The notes beneath the pieces are model-generated. The model saw only the letters and a list, made by a program, of their open reading frames with translations. It was not told the DNA's origin and did not search any database. Positions 44,875 to 54,111 of a stretch of DNA of 64,000 nt are shown piece by piece (the stretch's first letter is position 1; the number at the start of each line of letters is the position of its first letter). This DNA is from Clostridiales bacterium (GTDB taxonomy: Bacteria > Bacillota > Clostridia > Christensenellales > Borkfalkiaceae). The stretch lies in NCBI GenBank assembly GCA_022508265.1, contig JAFLVP010000006.1, forward strand, positions 1 through 64,000, given 5' to 3'. The position numbers and the translations under genes are program-made.

Positions 44875-46294
44875 AAAATTAAGGCTCGTTTTAATAGCGG
44901 TTTTTGCGTTCATAGCATGCGCATGTCTTTTTGCGGGTTGTACTCTCAAGCCGTCCTTAAAAGATGTTTTGGATGACTTGGATAGTAAAGGCGCAGTAGT
45001 TGCCGTGACTTATTTTGCAAACGACGGCAATTTCAACGATAAATCCGATAAGGACAAAACAGACAGCGACAAAGACGGCGAGGAAGGCGATGAGAACTCG
45101 GATAGTCAAAGTAGCTCAAGTAGCAACGCTCCAAAAAACAACAACGGCAAAGTAAGAACTATACATTACAAAGTCGGCAGTAAAGCTATATGTATCGACT
45201 CTCAAGATAATTCAAGTTTTGAGTCGGGTTCTATAACTGTAGCTGCTACGGATTCAAGCAGATACGAGCTTGCCGGTTGGTATGTAGCTGAAGTTGACAG
45301 CAACGGCAATCCTTTATACGAGGACGGGACCCCCTATGAGTTCAGCTACGATACGCAATATTTTGACTCATCTAAAAAGATAAAACACACGGGCGAGCTG
45401 TTTGATTTTTCAACCGCTCTTGAAAAAGGCAGGCACTATTACTTGGTTGCCGAGTGGAGAAAAATTCAGACAGTGCAAGTGCTTCTTGCCGGCGAGGCGT
45501 CTTCAATTACGGTTGCAGGCAAAACTTATAACAAGGGTGATTTGCTGAACGATATAGCATTCCAATCTAACGGAATGATTCCCAAGCCCAACAACCCGCT
45601 AACAGGAACTGTTACGAACGCAACTTTTATTGAATTCTATTCGGATGAAGACTGCACTCAACTGTTCGAAGGCTGGCCAATACAGTTTGCCGACCACAAG
45701 GATGACGACCCTGAAAATCCCTTTACAATATATGCAAAATATATAGAGGGCATTTGGACGGTCGTTAAGAACGCAGGCGATGTAAGCAGCATGTTCAGAA
45801 ATGCAGATACGTACACAAACCAATATTATATCTTGAACGATATTGACTGTAATGGAAGAGCAATTGATGCCTTTACGGGCGATAACGGTTTCGCTTGTAC
45901 AATCCGAGGAAACAGTTGCACAATAAGCAATTTAAAAGTAAGCGGATCGTACAGAGGAAATCAGTTAAGTATTTCGTTCTTTGGTGCGATAAAAAGCTCT
46001 GCCAAAATCAGTGGGCTTACTTTTGAAAACGTTACGCAAGTATACACAGTAAATGCAAATACAACTATAAATCCTGGCATCTTTTTTGCTTTCTCGTCTA
46101 TTGATGAGGGTGCCAATATAGATGGCGTTGTATTATCCGGTAGTATGGAAGTAACAATCAACGCGTCCAATGGATATGTCAAAAATTTAGCCGGCGGTGC
46201 GACCAATAACTGGAAATTCGGCGGCTACACGGACGACAGCGAATATTCCGGTGGAATAACAGTAACGAGCAATTCGTCTTTGACGATAAAATAA
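44867..46294 (+). CDS. Surface lipoprotein with repeat-type C-terminal region
   Basis: This 475-residue protein has a lipobox LFAGC with the lipidated cysteine at 25. A charged, low-complexity linker (about 60-90: many Asp, Lys, Ser) precedes a domain with GWY/GW words resembling InlB-type beta repeats and a GLUG-like segment (GFACTIRGNSCTISNLKV). Its ATG lies 8 bases inside the protease gene, so the two are coupled. It may work as an accessory binding protein for the protease or importer. Its function is not recognised from sequence. Confidence 0.7.
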   Translation: MTKKLRLVLIAVFAFIACACLFAGCTLKPSLKDVLDDLDSKGAVVAVTYFANDGNFNDKSDKDKTDSDKDGEEGDENSDSQSSSSSNAPKNNNGKVRTIHYKVGSKAICIDSQDNSSFESGSITVAATDSSRYELAGWYVAEVDSNGNPLYEDGTPYEFSYDTQYFDSSKKIKHTGELFDFSTALEKGRHYYLVAEWRKIQTVQVLLAGEASSITVAGKTYNKGDLLNDIAFQSNGMIPKPNNPLTGTVTNATFIEFYSDEDCTQLFEGWPIQFADHKDDDPENPFTIYAKYIEGIWTVVKNAGDVSSMFRNADTYTNQYYILNDIDCNGRAIDAFTGDNGFACTIRGNSCTISNLKVSGSYRGNQLSISFFGAIKSSAKISGLTFENVTQVYTVNANTTINPGIFFAFSSIDEGANIDGVVLSGSMEVTINASNGYVKNLAGGATNNWKFGGYTDDSEYSGGITVTSNSSLTIK

Positions 46295-46326
46295 GTTGAT
46301 TAACCGATTAAAACGGAGGATATAAA

Positions 46327-48912
46327 ATGAATAAAAAATTAGGTAAAATTTTAAGTTGCGGAGTATGCCTTACTATGGCTGCCGTATTTACGGCAGGCTG
46401 TACGCCTGGCGCAACAACCGGCACGGGTGCAAACCCCGAAACCCGCCCTTTTGTTATGGCAATAGGCGCAACCGACGGTAACTTCAGCCCGTTCTTCGCT
46501 ACGGCGCAGTACGATACGCAGGTAACGGAGCTTACTCAAATAAGCATGCTTAATGCAGACGCGAAAGGTAATATTGCCTACGGAGAAAACGAACCCACCG
46601 TTGTTCTCGATATGAAAGAAACTTTGTACGAGGATAAAGAGGGCACCATAGTATCCACTTCAGGCAGTATGAACGGTAAGAGCGTTTACCAATTTGTAAT
46701 CAAAAACGGTATTAAATTCTCTAACGGTTCCTACCTTACTATTAAGGACGTGCTTTTCAATCTCTACGTTTATCTCGACCCCGTATACTTCGGTTCGTCC
46801 ACCATTTATTCAACCGACATCATAGGTCTTGCCGCATACAGGAATCAAGACCCTACGGCGGACGCAGACAGCGATATCTCCGGTACGTTTGATGCCGATG
46901 CTCAGACGCGAATAAATCAGCTTATGGAGTATCTTGAGGACGGCACTATTATGGGTACTACTGAGGCGCAGCTCAAAGAAGACATAGAGCTTTTAAAGAA
47001 GCTCTATCGCGAAGAAGTTGAAAGTGACTGGACCTCCGTCTACGGCACGCTTGATTCATATACAAAAGAATACAGATTTACGAAAAACTGGGAAATTTAT
47101 TATTTCAATGAAGGCTTGATTTCTGTTCTTTACGACCTTACTGAGAGCGGTAACCGCGTTGAAAGAAAGGATGCTGACGGAAAATATCTTACGAGCCTCG
47201 ACGAAAAGGACGAAAGCGGTAATGATAAAACCGATTTCCGCGAGGAGATGGAAGCAGCTTTAAATGACGAAAGCAAGATATCCGCAGCAATGACAAAATA
47301 CGATTGTACCCGTGAGGAGGCTTTGGGATACGTAGAGCGTGATACCGCAATAGACAGAGTTTACAGCACCAAAACGGCAAGCAATCTTACCCTTCTTTCA
47401 ATACTTACTGAGGGCTGGGCATCTGCAAGTAATCTTCGCGATAAATTTGCAAAAGAGGCTATGTCCGATTACTTTGAGAACAACCGTAAGGATGACGGCT
47501 CGCTCGTAGTTCCCAACATTTCGGGTATAACCACATATAAAACTTCGAACTTCAACGGTAAAAATCTCGGAGAAACTCACGATGTTTTGCAAGTGGAAAT
47601 AAACGGTGTAGACCCCAAGGCTATTTGGAATATGGCTTTCCAGGTTGCCCCCGCATACTATTATTCAGGCGTATTCAACAATGTTGATTACAGAAATATA
47701 GATATTGCACAAAATCAGTTTGGCGTATGCTTCGGAAACTCTACGTTCTTTGATACCATTCTCGGAAGTACCGACAAGAGTAAATTGCCCGTAGGTGCAG
47801 GCGCTTACAAAGCATCGACCAAAAACGGCGGAGATGCTCCTAACGGTGACGTTTTCCACAATAATAAAGTTTCCTATTACGTTCGTAACGATTATTTTGA
47901 AACGGTAGGTAAAGGTATTTCAAACGCTAAAATAAAATATGTGCGCTATAGAGAAGTAGAGGACGCCAGCCTTGTTCAGGTTTTAAAAACAGGCGAAGTT
48001 GACTACGGTGAACCTAACTGTACGCCCGAAAACATTGCAGCTTTGCCCGGCGGCGCAGTTACTCTCGGCTATCAAACGCCCAAGTCCTCAGGCTACGGCT
48101 ACGTAGGTATTAACCCCAAATATATTCCTGATATCAACGTTCGTAGGGCAATAATCAGAGCTATGAATATCGGAACGACCATCAGATTCTACACCGAAGA
48201 ATATGCGGAAGAGTTACACAGACCTATGTCCACCGCAAATTGGGTGTATGACTATATCAAAAATGACGGAGCTTATTACAATTACGAATCCGATCCTGCA
48301 AAAATCAAAGCATCACTTAAGGGTTGGGATTTTAGCAGCGGTGTAGGTAAAAAGGATGGATATACTTTAAAATATACCTTTACAATCGCGGGCGGAACAA
48401 CCGATCACCCCGCATATGCTATGTTCAACGATGCAGCTAAAATTTTAAACAACGCAGGCTTTGACATTTCTGTTACGACCGATAATAACGCATTAAAGAG
48501 TCTTGCAACGGGTTCGCTTGCAGTATGGGCTGCGGCTTACACCTCACCCATTGACCCCGATCTCTATCAGCTGTATCATAAAGACAGTAAGGCAACGAAC
48601 GTAAAGAACTGGGGCTACGACGTTATCAAGCAGAACACCAATAACCTTTACACATACGAGAAAGGTGTTCTTGAGGACTTGAGCGACCTCATTATCGAGG
48701 CAAGACAGACTACGTCACAGATGGAACGCGGAGCTAAATATAAGGATGCGCTTGACCTTATTATGGAGCTTGCAATTCAGCTTCCTACCTATCAGAGAAA
48801 CGACCTCGTAGTTTACAACAGAATACTCCTTGACGGCAACACGCTCAATAAGAGTGCAAGCGCATACGCGGGCGTTCTCAACAGAATTTGGGAAGTAAAT
48901 TACAGTAAATAA
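46327..48912 (+). CDS. oppA: Oligopeptide ABC transporter substrate-binding lipoprotein, oversized
   Basis: The 861-residue protein has a lipobox FTAGC (C25) and the SBP_bac_5 fold: the FSPFF start, the IKNGIKFSNGSYLTIKDVLF block and a C-terminal region with DPDLYQLYHKDS and the KYKDALDLIMELAIQLPTY motif. Typical OppA proteins have about 540-600 residues; about 235 extra residues near 165-400 are highly charged and helical. Binding of peptides delivered by the nearby protease is inferred from context. A good ribosome site (CGGAGG) precedes the ATG. oppB follows 30 bases later. Confidence 0.85.
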   Translation: MNKKLGKILSCGVCLTMAAVFTAGCTPGATTGTGANPETRPFVMAIGATDGNFSPFFATAQYDTQVTELTQISMLNADAKGNIAYGENEPTVVLDMKETLYEDKEGTIVSTSGSMNGKSVYQFVIKNGIKFSNGSYLTIKDVLFNLYVYLDPVYFGSSTIYSTDIIGLAAYRNQDPTADADSDISGTFDADAQTRINQLMEYLEDGTIMGTTEAQLKEDIELLKKLYREEVESDWTSVYGTLDSYTKEYRFTKNWEIYYFNEGLISVLYDLTESGNRVERKDADGKYLTSLDEKDESGNDKTDFREEMEAALNDESKISAAMTKYDCTREEALGYVERDTAIDRVYSTKTASNLTLLSILTEGWASASNLRDKFAKEAMSDYFENNRKDDGSLVVPNISGITTYKTSNFNGKNLGETHDVLQVEINGVDPKAIWNMAFQVAPAYYYSGVFNNVDYRNIDIAQNQFGVCFGNSTFFDTILGSTDKSKLPVGAGAYKASTKNGGDAPNGDVFHNNKVSYYVRNDYFETVGKGISNAKIKYVRYREVEDASLVQVLKTGEVDYGEPNCTPENIAALPGGAVTLGYQTPKSSGYGYVGINPKYIPDINVRRAIIRAMNIGTTIRFYTEEYAEELHRPMSTANWVYDYIKNDGAYYNYESDPAKIKASLKGWDFSSGVGKKDGYTLKYTFTIAGGTTDHPAYAMFNDAAKILNNAGFDISVTTDNNALKSLATGSLAVWAAAYTSPIDPDLYQLYHKDSKATNVKNWGYDVIKQNTNNLYTYEKGVLEDLSDLIIEARQTTSQMERGAKYKDALDLIMELAIQLPTYQRNDLVVYNRILLDGNTLNKSASAYAGVLNRIWEVNYSK

Positions 48913-48942
48913 TACAAATCTTTTAAGAGAGTTCAACAAATA

Positions 48943-49941
48943 ATGGTTAAATATGTAATTAAACGGCTCTTGCTTGCGGCATTTATTCTTTTGATAGTAT
49001 CAATATTTCTTTACTTTCTTGTAAGAATGATGCCGCTCGACGCAATAACAAAAAAATATTTGGAAACGCACACCGGTGATAAGGAGCTCAATGAAGCAGA
49101 GTTGCAGGAAATACTTGCGCGTTATAACCTTGCGGATAGCAGCTTTGGCGGTATCGTAAACGGCTGGTGGCAGTGGATAAAAAATTTCTTTTCCGGCGAT
49201 ATGGGTACGTCCTTTGAACAGAACCGTCCGGTTGGGGATATAATCAAAGAAAATATGGGAATTTCCTTCTCAATCTCTTTGATATCCCTTATTTTGGAGG
49301 TGGTCATTGCAATTCCTCTCGGAATTAAGTGCGCTTGCAACCAGTACGGCAAGTTGGACTATGCTGCAACTGTGCTTACAATGATTGGCATATCTTTCCC
49401 GACTTTCTTCTTTGGTAATTTGATTATCAAATTCTTTGCCGTCGATTTAGGCTGGTTCCCTGCAAACAATATAAACAGTAACCTCCTTACAACGGCAACA
49501 GACTGGGAAAGATTTGTTGATACGCTTTGGCATATGGTCTTGCCTCTATTCGTACTGACAGTGCTATCCATAGGCTCGCTTATGAGATATACGAGAACGA
49601 ATACGTTGGAAGTACTCAACGCCGACTACATAAGAACAGCGCGTGCTAAAGGTCTTTCAGAGGGAAAGGTCGTGTATAAGCACGTATTCAGAAACACTAT
49701 GATTCCCCTTGTAACGGTGTTGGCAAGTACGCTTCCGGGCCTTTTCGGAGGTGCTATGATTACCGAAACGGTCTTCGGCATCCCCGGTATAGGTAAGGTT
49801 GCTTACGATTTGATGTACAATGGCGACATACCCTTTATAATGGCGTATAATATGTTTATTGCCGTTTTAACTGTCATAGGTATTTTGCTTGCCGATATTA
49901 TGTATGCGGTTGTTGACCCTCGAGTCAAGATCGGCAAATAA
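48943..49941 (+). CDS. oppB: Oligopeptide ABC transporter permease OppB
   Basis: This 332-residue inner permease has about six membrane helices and the ABC coupling-helix motif LNADYIRTARAKGLSEGKVVYKHVFRN. Between helices 1 and 2 lies an outer loop of about 80 residues. It forms a heterodimer channel with OppC. It follows oppA after 30 bases with only a weak ribosome site, and oppC starts 9 bases later. Confidence 0.92.
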   Translation: MVKYVIKRLLLAAFILLIVSIFLYFLVRMMPLDAITKKYLETHTGDKELNEAELQEILARYNLADSSFGGIVNGWWQWIKNFFSGDMGTSFEQNRPVGDIIKENMGISFSISLISLILEVVIAIPLGIKCACNQYGKLDYAATVLTMIGISFPTFFFGNLIIKFFAVDLGWFPANNINSNLLTTATDWERFVDTLWHMVLPLFVLTVLSIGSLMRYTRTNTLEVLNADYIRTARAKGLSEGKVVYKHVFRNTMIPLVTVLASTLPGLFGGAMITETVFGIPGIGKVAYDLMYNGDIPFIMAYNMFIAVLTVIGILLADIMYAVVDPRVKIGK

Positions 49942-49950
49942 GGAGTAGAT

Positions 49951-51051
49951 ATGGAAGAAGAAAAAATATCCACCCCGGAAGTTGAAGAAGCTGTTCAAAG
50001 CGGTAGCGGCGCAGCTCTCGTAACAAAGGAAGACGAGCTCCACGGAGAGAACCTCTCCGACAGAGTAAAAACTCTTTCTCCGGGAAGAACTGTTTTAAAA
50101 AGATTTTTCCGCTCAAAGCTTTCAATCGTCGGACTTGTTATACTTTTAACATTGTTTCTGATATCGTTTTTCGGCCCGCTGTTTTCACCGTGGGGCGAAA
50201 CCGACCCCGACAGAAGAGCGGTAGAGTTGGGTGTGCCCGAAATTATCACAAAAGAAATAGTATATGTCGTTGACGGGGTGGAATATACCGCCTACGACGT
50301 GGTACTGGAGTGGCCTAAAGACGGAGTATTGGCGAGGGGCAACATTTCGGCAGATCATTGGCTCGGCACCGACAAGTGGGGCTTCGATATATTCACAAGG
50401 CTTATGCTCGGCGGTAGAATATCGCTTACTATAGGCTTTGTCGTAATAATCTTGGAGACGCTAATAGGTGTAGTGCTCGGCGGTATAGCCGGCTATTTCG
50501 GCGGGAAAGTAGATAACGTCATAATGCGTATAGTCGACGTTATAATGTGTATTCCGCAACTGCCGATAATGCTTATTTTATCGTCAATGTTCGTTTATAT
50601 GGGTATTGTCGATATTTCAAAGCTATACTACATGATGGGTATTTTGACGCTATTGGGCTGGGCAGGTACTGCGCGGCTCGTGCGCGGACAGATATTATCC
50701 CTTAGAGAGCAAGAATTTATGCTTGCCGCAAAGTGTTCGGGACTTTCAGTAAAGAGGAAGATATTCAAACATCTGTTGCCAAACGTATTGCCCCAGCTCA
50801 TTGTTACTATGACGCTCGGACTCGGCAGTGTAATTTTGATGGAAGCAACTCTTGGATTCCTCAATATAGGTGCGCCGCTCGGTACGGCAACTTGGGGCAC
50901 AATGATAAGCGAGGCACAGGATTTTAACGTGCTGCAGAATTTCCCCAATTTCTGGATACCGCCCGGCATATGTATAACCCTTGCTATTCTGGCGTTTAAC
51001 TTTGTCGGCGACGGCTTGAGAGACGCTTTTGACCCCAAAATGAAGAGGTAA
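49951..51051 (+). CDS. oppC: Oligopeptide ABC transporter permease OppC
   Basis: The 366-residue permease has a charged N-terminal cytoplasmic part of about 45 residues, then six membrane helices and the coupling motif REQEFMLAAKCSGLSVKRKIFKHLLPN. After the first helix, residues about 85-125 form an extra outer loop (ITKEIVYVVDGVEYTAYDVV) absent from short OppC proteins. That loop faces the substrate protein and may suit the oversized OppA. GGAG lies before the ATG; oppD starts 4 bases after its stop. Confidence 0.92.
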   Translation: MEEEKISTPEVEEAVQSGSGAALVTKEDELHGENLSDRVKTLSPGRTVLKRFFRSKLSIVGLVILLTLFLISFFGPLFSPWGETDPDRRAVELGVPEIITKEIVYVVDGVEYTAYDVVLEWPKDGVLARGNISADHWLGTDKWGFDIFTRLMLGGRISLTIGFVVIILETLIGVVLGGIAGYFGGKVDNVIMRIVDVIMCIPQLPIMLILSSMFVYMGIVDISKLYYMMGILTLLGWAGTARLVRGQILSLREQEFMLAAKCSGLSVKRKIFKHLLPNVLPQLIVTMTLGLGSVILMEATLGFLNIGAPLGTATWGTMISEAQDFNVLQNFPNFWIPPGICITLAILAFNFVGDGLRDAFDPKMKR

Positions 51052-51055
51052 ATAA

Positions 51056-52642
51056 ATGTCGGAAACAAAAAACGAGAAGAAATCGCATTATATTTCCGGA
51101 AAAGAATCGCGCAGAATTGCGAAGGAAAATATAAAAGCGACTAAATACTACGAAAAATTAAAGAAAAAGAGAAAGGATCCTTCCGAGTACCTTACCGAGA
51201 TGAAAGACGAGAAGAATATTCTCGAAATCGACGATTTGCACACCTTTTTCTTCACTGACGCGGGTACGGTTAAAGCCGTAAACGGCGTAACCTTTTCCAT
51301 ACCCCAAGGGGCTACGGTCGGCGTCGTGGGAGAGAGCGGCTGCGGAAAGAGTGTAACTTCGCTTTCCACAATGCAGCTCGTTCAGGGCCCTGCGGGACAG
51401 ATTGTCAGCGGCTCTATACGCTTTAAGTCGAATATGTTCAAGCTCGACAGTAAGGGTAAGAAAATTCCCGTTTACGAGACCAAAGTGGACGAAAACGGGC
51501 AGGTTCAGACTGTTTTGGACGAGCGCGGTAAGCCCGTTATAAAGAAGAACAACCTCGGCGGAAATATGTACGAGATGGAAGACCAGGTAGTGGACATTGC
51601 AAAAATGCCCGTAAGTACCATGCGTACTATTCGCGGCAGGGAAATTGCAATGATTTTCCAAGAGCCTATGACATCTTTGAACCCGGTATTTACAATAGGC
51701 AATCAGCTTGACGAAGTTGCTTTTCTGCACATACAGGGAATTTCCAAAGCTAAGGCTAAAGAGCGCAGTATAGAGATGCTCAATCTCGTAGGTATTGCCG
51801 ACCCCGAGGGCGTTTACAAAAAGTTCCCTCATCAGCTTTCTGGCGGTATGCGTCAGAGAGTTATGATTGCAATGGCGCTTCTGTGCAACCCCAAGCTTAT
51901 AATAGCCGACGAACCTACGACCGCGCTTGACGTTACGATTCAGGCGCAGATTATAGACCTTTTAAGAAATATTAAGAGCAAAATCAACGGCAGTATTATG
52001 CTTATCACGCACGACTTGGGTGTCGTTGCCGAGATGGCTGATTTCGTTGTGGTTATGTATGCGGGCAAAATAATTGAAATGGGTACGGCAGCGGATATTT
52101 ACGACAACCCTCTGCATCCCTATACGATTGGTCTGCAAAAGAGCAAACCCACCGTAGACAGCGAAGTTGACTCGCTCTACTGCATTCCCGGTTTCGTTCC
52201 CAACCCCGTAAATATGCCCAACTATTGCTATTTCCGCGACAGGTGCGACAGGTGCCGCGAGGAGTGTGCGGGCGATTATCCTGAACTTATAAAAGTAAGC
52301 GATACACACAGCGTTTCCTGCTATCTCTATAAGGCAGGTACAGACGCAACACAGGCTAACAAGGCTGTAGAGCCCGAAAAAGCGGCAGAACCTGCATCAA
52401 AAATTGCAGAACCTGCAAAGAGTGCGCCGGCAACCGATGATAATAAAGCGCAGTCAGAGCAGGTCAATAACTCAGAGCCTAAAAAACCGGCCTCTGTGAC
52501 TGTTGTGAAGCCTAATAACGCGCAATCCGATAAGGACGCTAAAAAGGTAGTAGTCAAAGTAGTCAAAAAATCGGGAGAAATGCACAAATCTGCTACAAAT
52601 CAAGCCAACGAGGCAAAAGATAAACAAGGAGAGCAAAAATGA
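51056..52642 (+). CDS. oppD: Oligopeptide ABC transporter ATPase OppD with insertion and long tail
   Basis: OppD is one of the two ATPases driving peptide import. Walker A is GESGCGKSV, the signature LSGGMRQRV and Walker B IIADEPTTALD, with a C-terminal oligo_HPY region whose RDRCDRCREECAG cysteines may bind an iron-sulfur cluster. At 528 residues it is much longer than the usual 330-360. Extra parts are an N-terminal basic stretch of about 45 residues, an insert of about 45 residues between Walker A and the Q-loop, and a low-complexity C-terminal tail (about 430-528) rich in Ala, Pro, Glu, Lys. It overlaps oppF by 4 bases. Confidence 0.92.
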   Translation: MSETKNEKKSHYISGKESRRIAKENIKATKYYEKLKKKRKDPSEYLTEMKDEKNILEIDDLHTFFFTDAGTVKAVNGVTFSIPQGATVGVVGESGCGKSVTSLSTMQLVQGPAGQIVSGSIRFKSNMFKLDSKGKKIPVYETKVDENGQVQTVLDERGKPVIKKNNLGGNMYEMEDQVVDIAKMPVSTMRTIRGREIAMIFQEPMTSLNPVFTIGNQLDEVAFLHIQGISKAKAKERSIEMLNLVGIADPEGVYKKFPHQLSGGMRQRVMIAMALLCNPKLIIADEPTTALDVTIQAQIIDLLRNIKSKINGSIMLITHDLGVVAEMADFVVVMYAGKIIEMGTAADIYDNPLHPYTIGLQKSKPTVDSEVDSLYCIPGFVPNPVNMPNYCYFRDRCDRCREECAGDYPELIKVSDTHSVSCYLYKAGTDATQANKAVEPEKAAEPASKIAEPAKSAPATDDNKAQSEQVNNSEPKKPASVTVVKPNNAQSDKDAKKVVVKVVKKSGEMHKSATNQANEAKDKQGEQK

Positions 52643-53838
52643 CTGAAAACGAAATCGTAACAGAGACTCCGTCATCTGAATATCTCCTTGAAGTTGAGGA
52701 TTTAAAACAGTACTTCCCCGTACAGACCAACTTCTTCGGTAAACCCACAAAATTTTTGCATGCGGTAGACGGCGTTTCGTTTAAAATTAAAAAGGGCAGA
52801 ACGCTCGGCATAGTAGGCGAAAGTGGTTGCGGAAAAACTACGATGGGCAGAAGTATTTTGCGCCTTTACGATGTCACGGGCGGAAAAGTCTTTTTCAAAG
52901 GGCAGGAAGTTACAAAGTTGAAGAACAGCGAGTTCAACAAGCTTCGTCCCAATATGCAGATGATTTTCCAGGACCCGTACGCAAGCCTTTCTCCGAGGCT
53001 CAATGTCGGCGAAATTATCGGCGAAGCAGTGCGCGAGCATAAAATAGTTAGCAAAGAGGAGTACCGCGACTATATTCAGAAGGTTATGAAGATGTGCGGG
53101 CTTCAACCCCACTATTTCGAAAGATATCCGCACGAATTTTCGGGCGGTCAGCGTCAAAGAATTTGTATCGCGCGCGCCCTTGCACTCAAACCCGAGCTTG
53201 TTATTTGTGACGAGCCCGTATCCGCGCTTGACGTTTCAATTCAGGCGCAGATTATAAATATGCTCAAAGAATTGCAACAAGAGTTGCAATTAACTTACGT
53301 GTTCATTTCGCACGACTTATCGGTTGTAAAGCACATTTCCGACGAGGTAGGTGTAATGTACCTTGGTAGCATGGTCGAATTCGGCTCCAAGGACAGGATA
53401 TTCAACAACACTCTTCATCCATACACGAAGGCGCTGTTCTCGGCAGTTCCCGTGCCTAACCCGCACGTAAAAATGAACAGAATATTGCTTAAAGGCGATA
53501 TTCCCTCGCCCGTTAACCCTCCCAAGGGTTGCAAATTCCATACACGCTGCGAGCACTGCATGGAAATTTGCGGAAAGGTTATTCCCGCATATAAAGAAGT
53601 GGAAGAGGGGCATTTCTGCGCTTGTCACCTTTACAACACCGCAGAGGAAACCGAGCGCTATTTGGAGGAGGCTAAAAAGCAGGAAGAGCTTGAAGCAGTT
53701 CAGGCTCAAGCCAAGGCGTTTATGAGCCCTTCAAAAAGAAAAAAACTTTCAAAGGAACAGCAGTCCGAAGGCGAAAGCAAGATAGACGGCGAAGCTCCTA
53801 ATAAAGAGGAAGGCGCAAACGGTGAAGAAAAAGCCTGA
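52639..53838 (+). CDS. oppF: Oligopeptide ABC transporter ATPase OppF
   Basis: OppF pairs with OppD. The 399 residues hold Walker A GESGCGKTTMG, the signature FSGGQRQRI, Walker B LVICDEPVSALD, and the oligo_HPY C-terminal region with CKFHTRCEHCMEICG cysteines. The final 70 residues are a charged helical tail not found in typical OppF (about 310-330 residues). AAGGAG precedes the ATG, which overlaps the oppD stop by 4 bases. A small membrane-protein gene starts inside its 3' end. Confidence 0.93.
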   Translation: MTENEIVTETPSSEYLLEVEDLKQYFPVQTNFFGKPTKFLHAVDGVSFKIKKGRTLGIVGESGCGKTTMGRSILRLYDVTGGKVFFKGQEVTKLKNSEFNKLRPNMQMIFQDPYASLSPRLNVGEIIGEAVREHKIVSKEEYRDYIQKVMKMCGLQPHYFERYPHEFSGGQRQRICIARALALKPELVICDEPVSALDVSIQAQIINMLKELQQELQLTYVFISHDLSVVKHISDEVGVMYLGSMVEFGSKDRIFNNTLHPYTKALFSAVPVPNPHVKMNRILLKGDIPSPVNPPKGCKFHTRCEHCMEICGKVIPAYKEVEEGHFCACHLYNTAEETERYLEEAKKQEELEAVQAQAKAFMSPSKRKKLSKEQQSEGESKIDGEAPNKEEGANGEEKA

Positions 53839-54064
53839 AGATTTAGATACCGAAACGACTTTTGCGGATATGAATATCGAAGGGTTCAAATGGTACGACC
53901 CGTCGAAGAAGAAAAAGGGGATGAAAAAAGTATCAACCCCCGTCTCGCGCAAGGAGTATTGGGCAATGGTGCGTGGCGCATTTCTTGCCGCACTTCCCTT
54001 TATAATCGGAGCAATCGCAATTTTCGGTCTAATATATTTAATTGCATTTCTTTGGCTTTCATAA
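53822..54064 (+). CDS. Small membrane protein overlapping oppF
   Basis: An 80-residue frame with a GTG start 17 bases inside oppF; GAGGAAGG precedes it. It has a charged N-terminal half (WYDPSKKKKGMKK) and one hydrophobic helix of about 30 residues at the C-terminus (AALPFIIGAIAIFGLIYLIA). The overlap suggests coupled translation with the Opp genes, so it may be an accessory or anchor. No family was recognised. Its stop lies just before the operon terminator. Confidence 0.7.
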   Translation: MKKKPEDLDTETTFADMNIEGFKWYDPSKKKKGMKKVSTPVSRKEYWAMVRGAFLAALPFIIGAIAIFGLIYLIAFLWLS

Positions 54065-54070
54065 TAAGCA

Positions 54071-54104
54071 AACTCCCCGCAATCTGCGGGGAGTTTTGAT
54101 TTTA
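54071..54104. terminator. Terminator ending the surface operon, shared with pyk
   Basis: A perfect 11-bp stem AACTCCCCGCA/TGCGGGGAGTT is followed by TTGATTTT on the + strand and an A/T-rich stretch on the other, so it could serve both converging transcripts. Confidence 0.8.
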
Positions 54105-54111
54105 TATGTAA

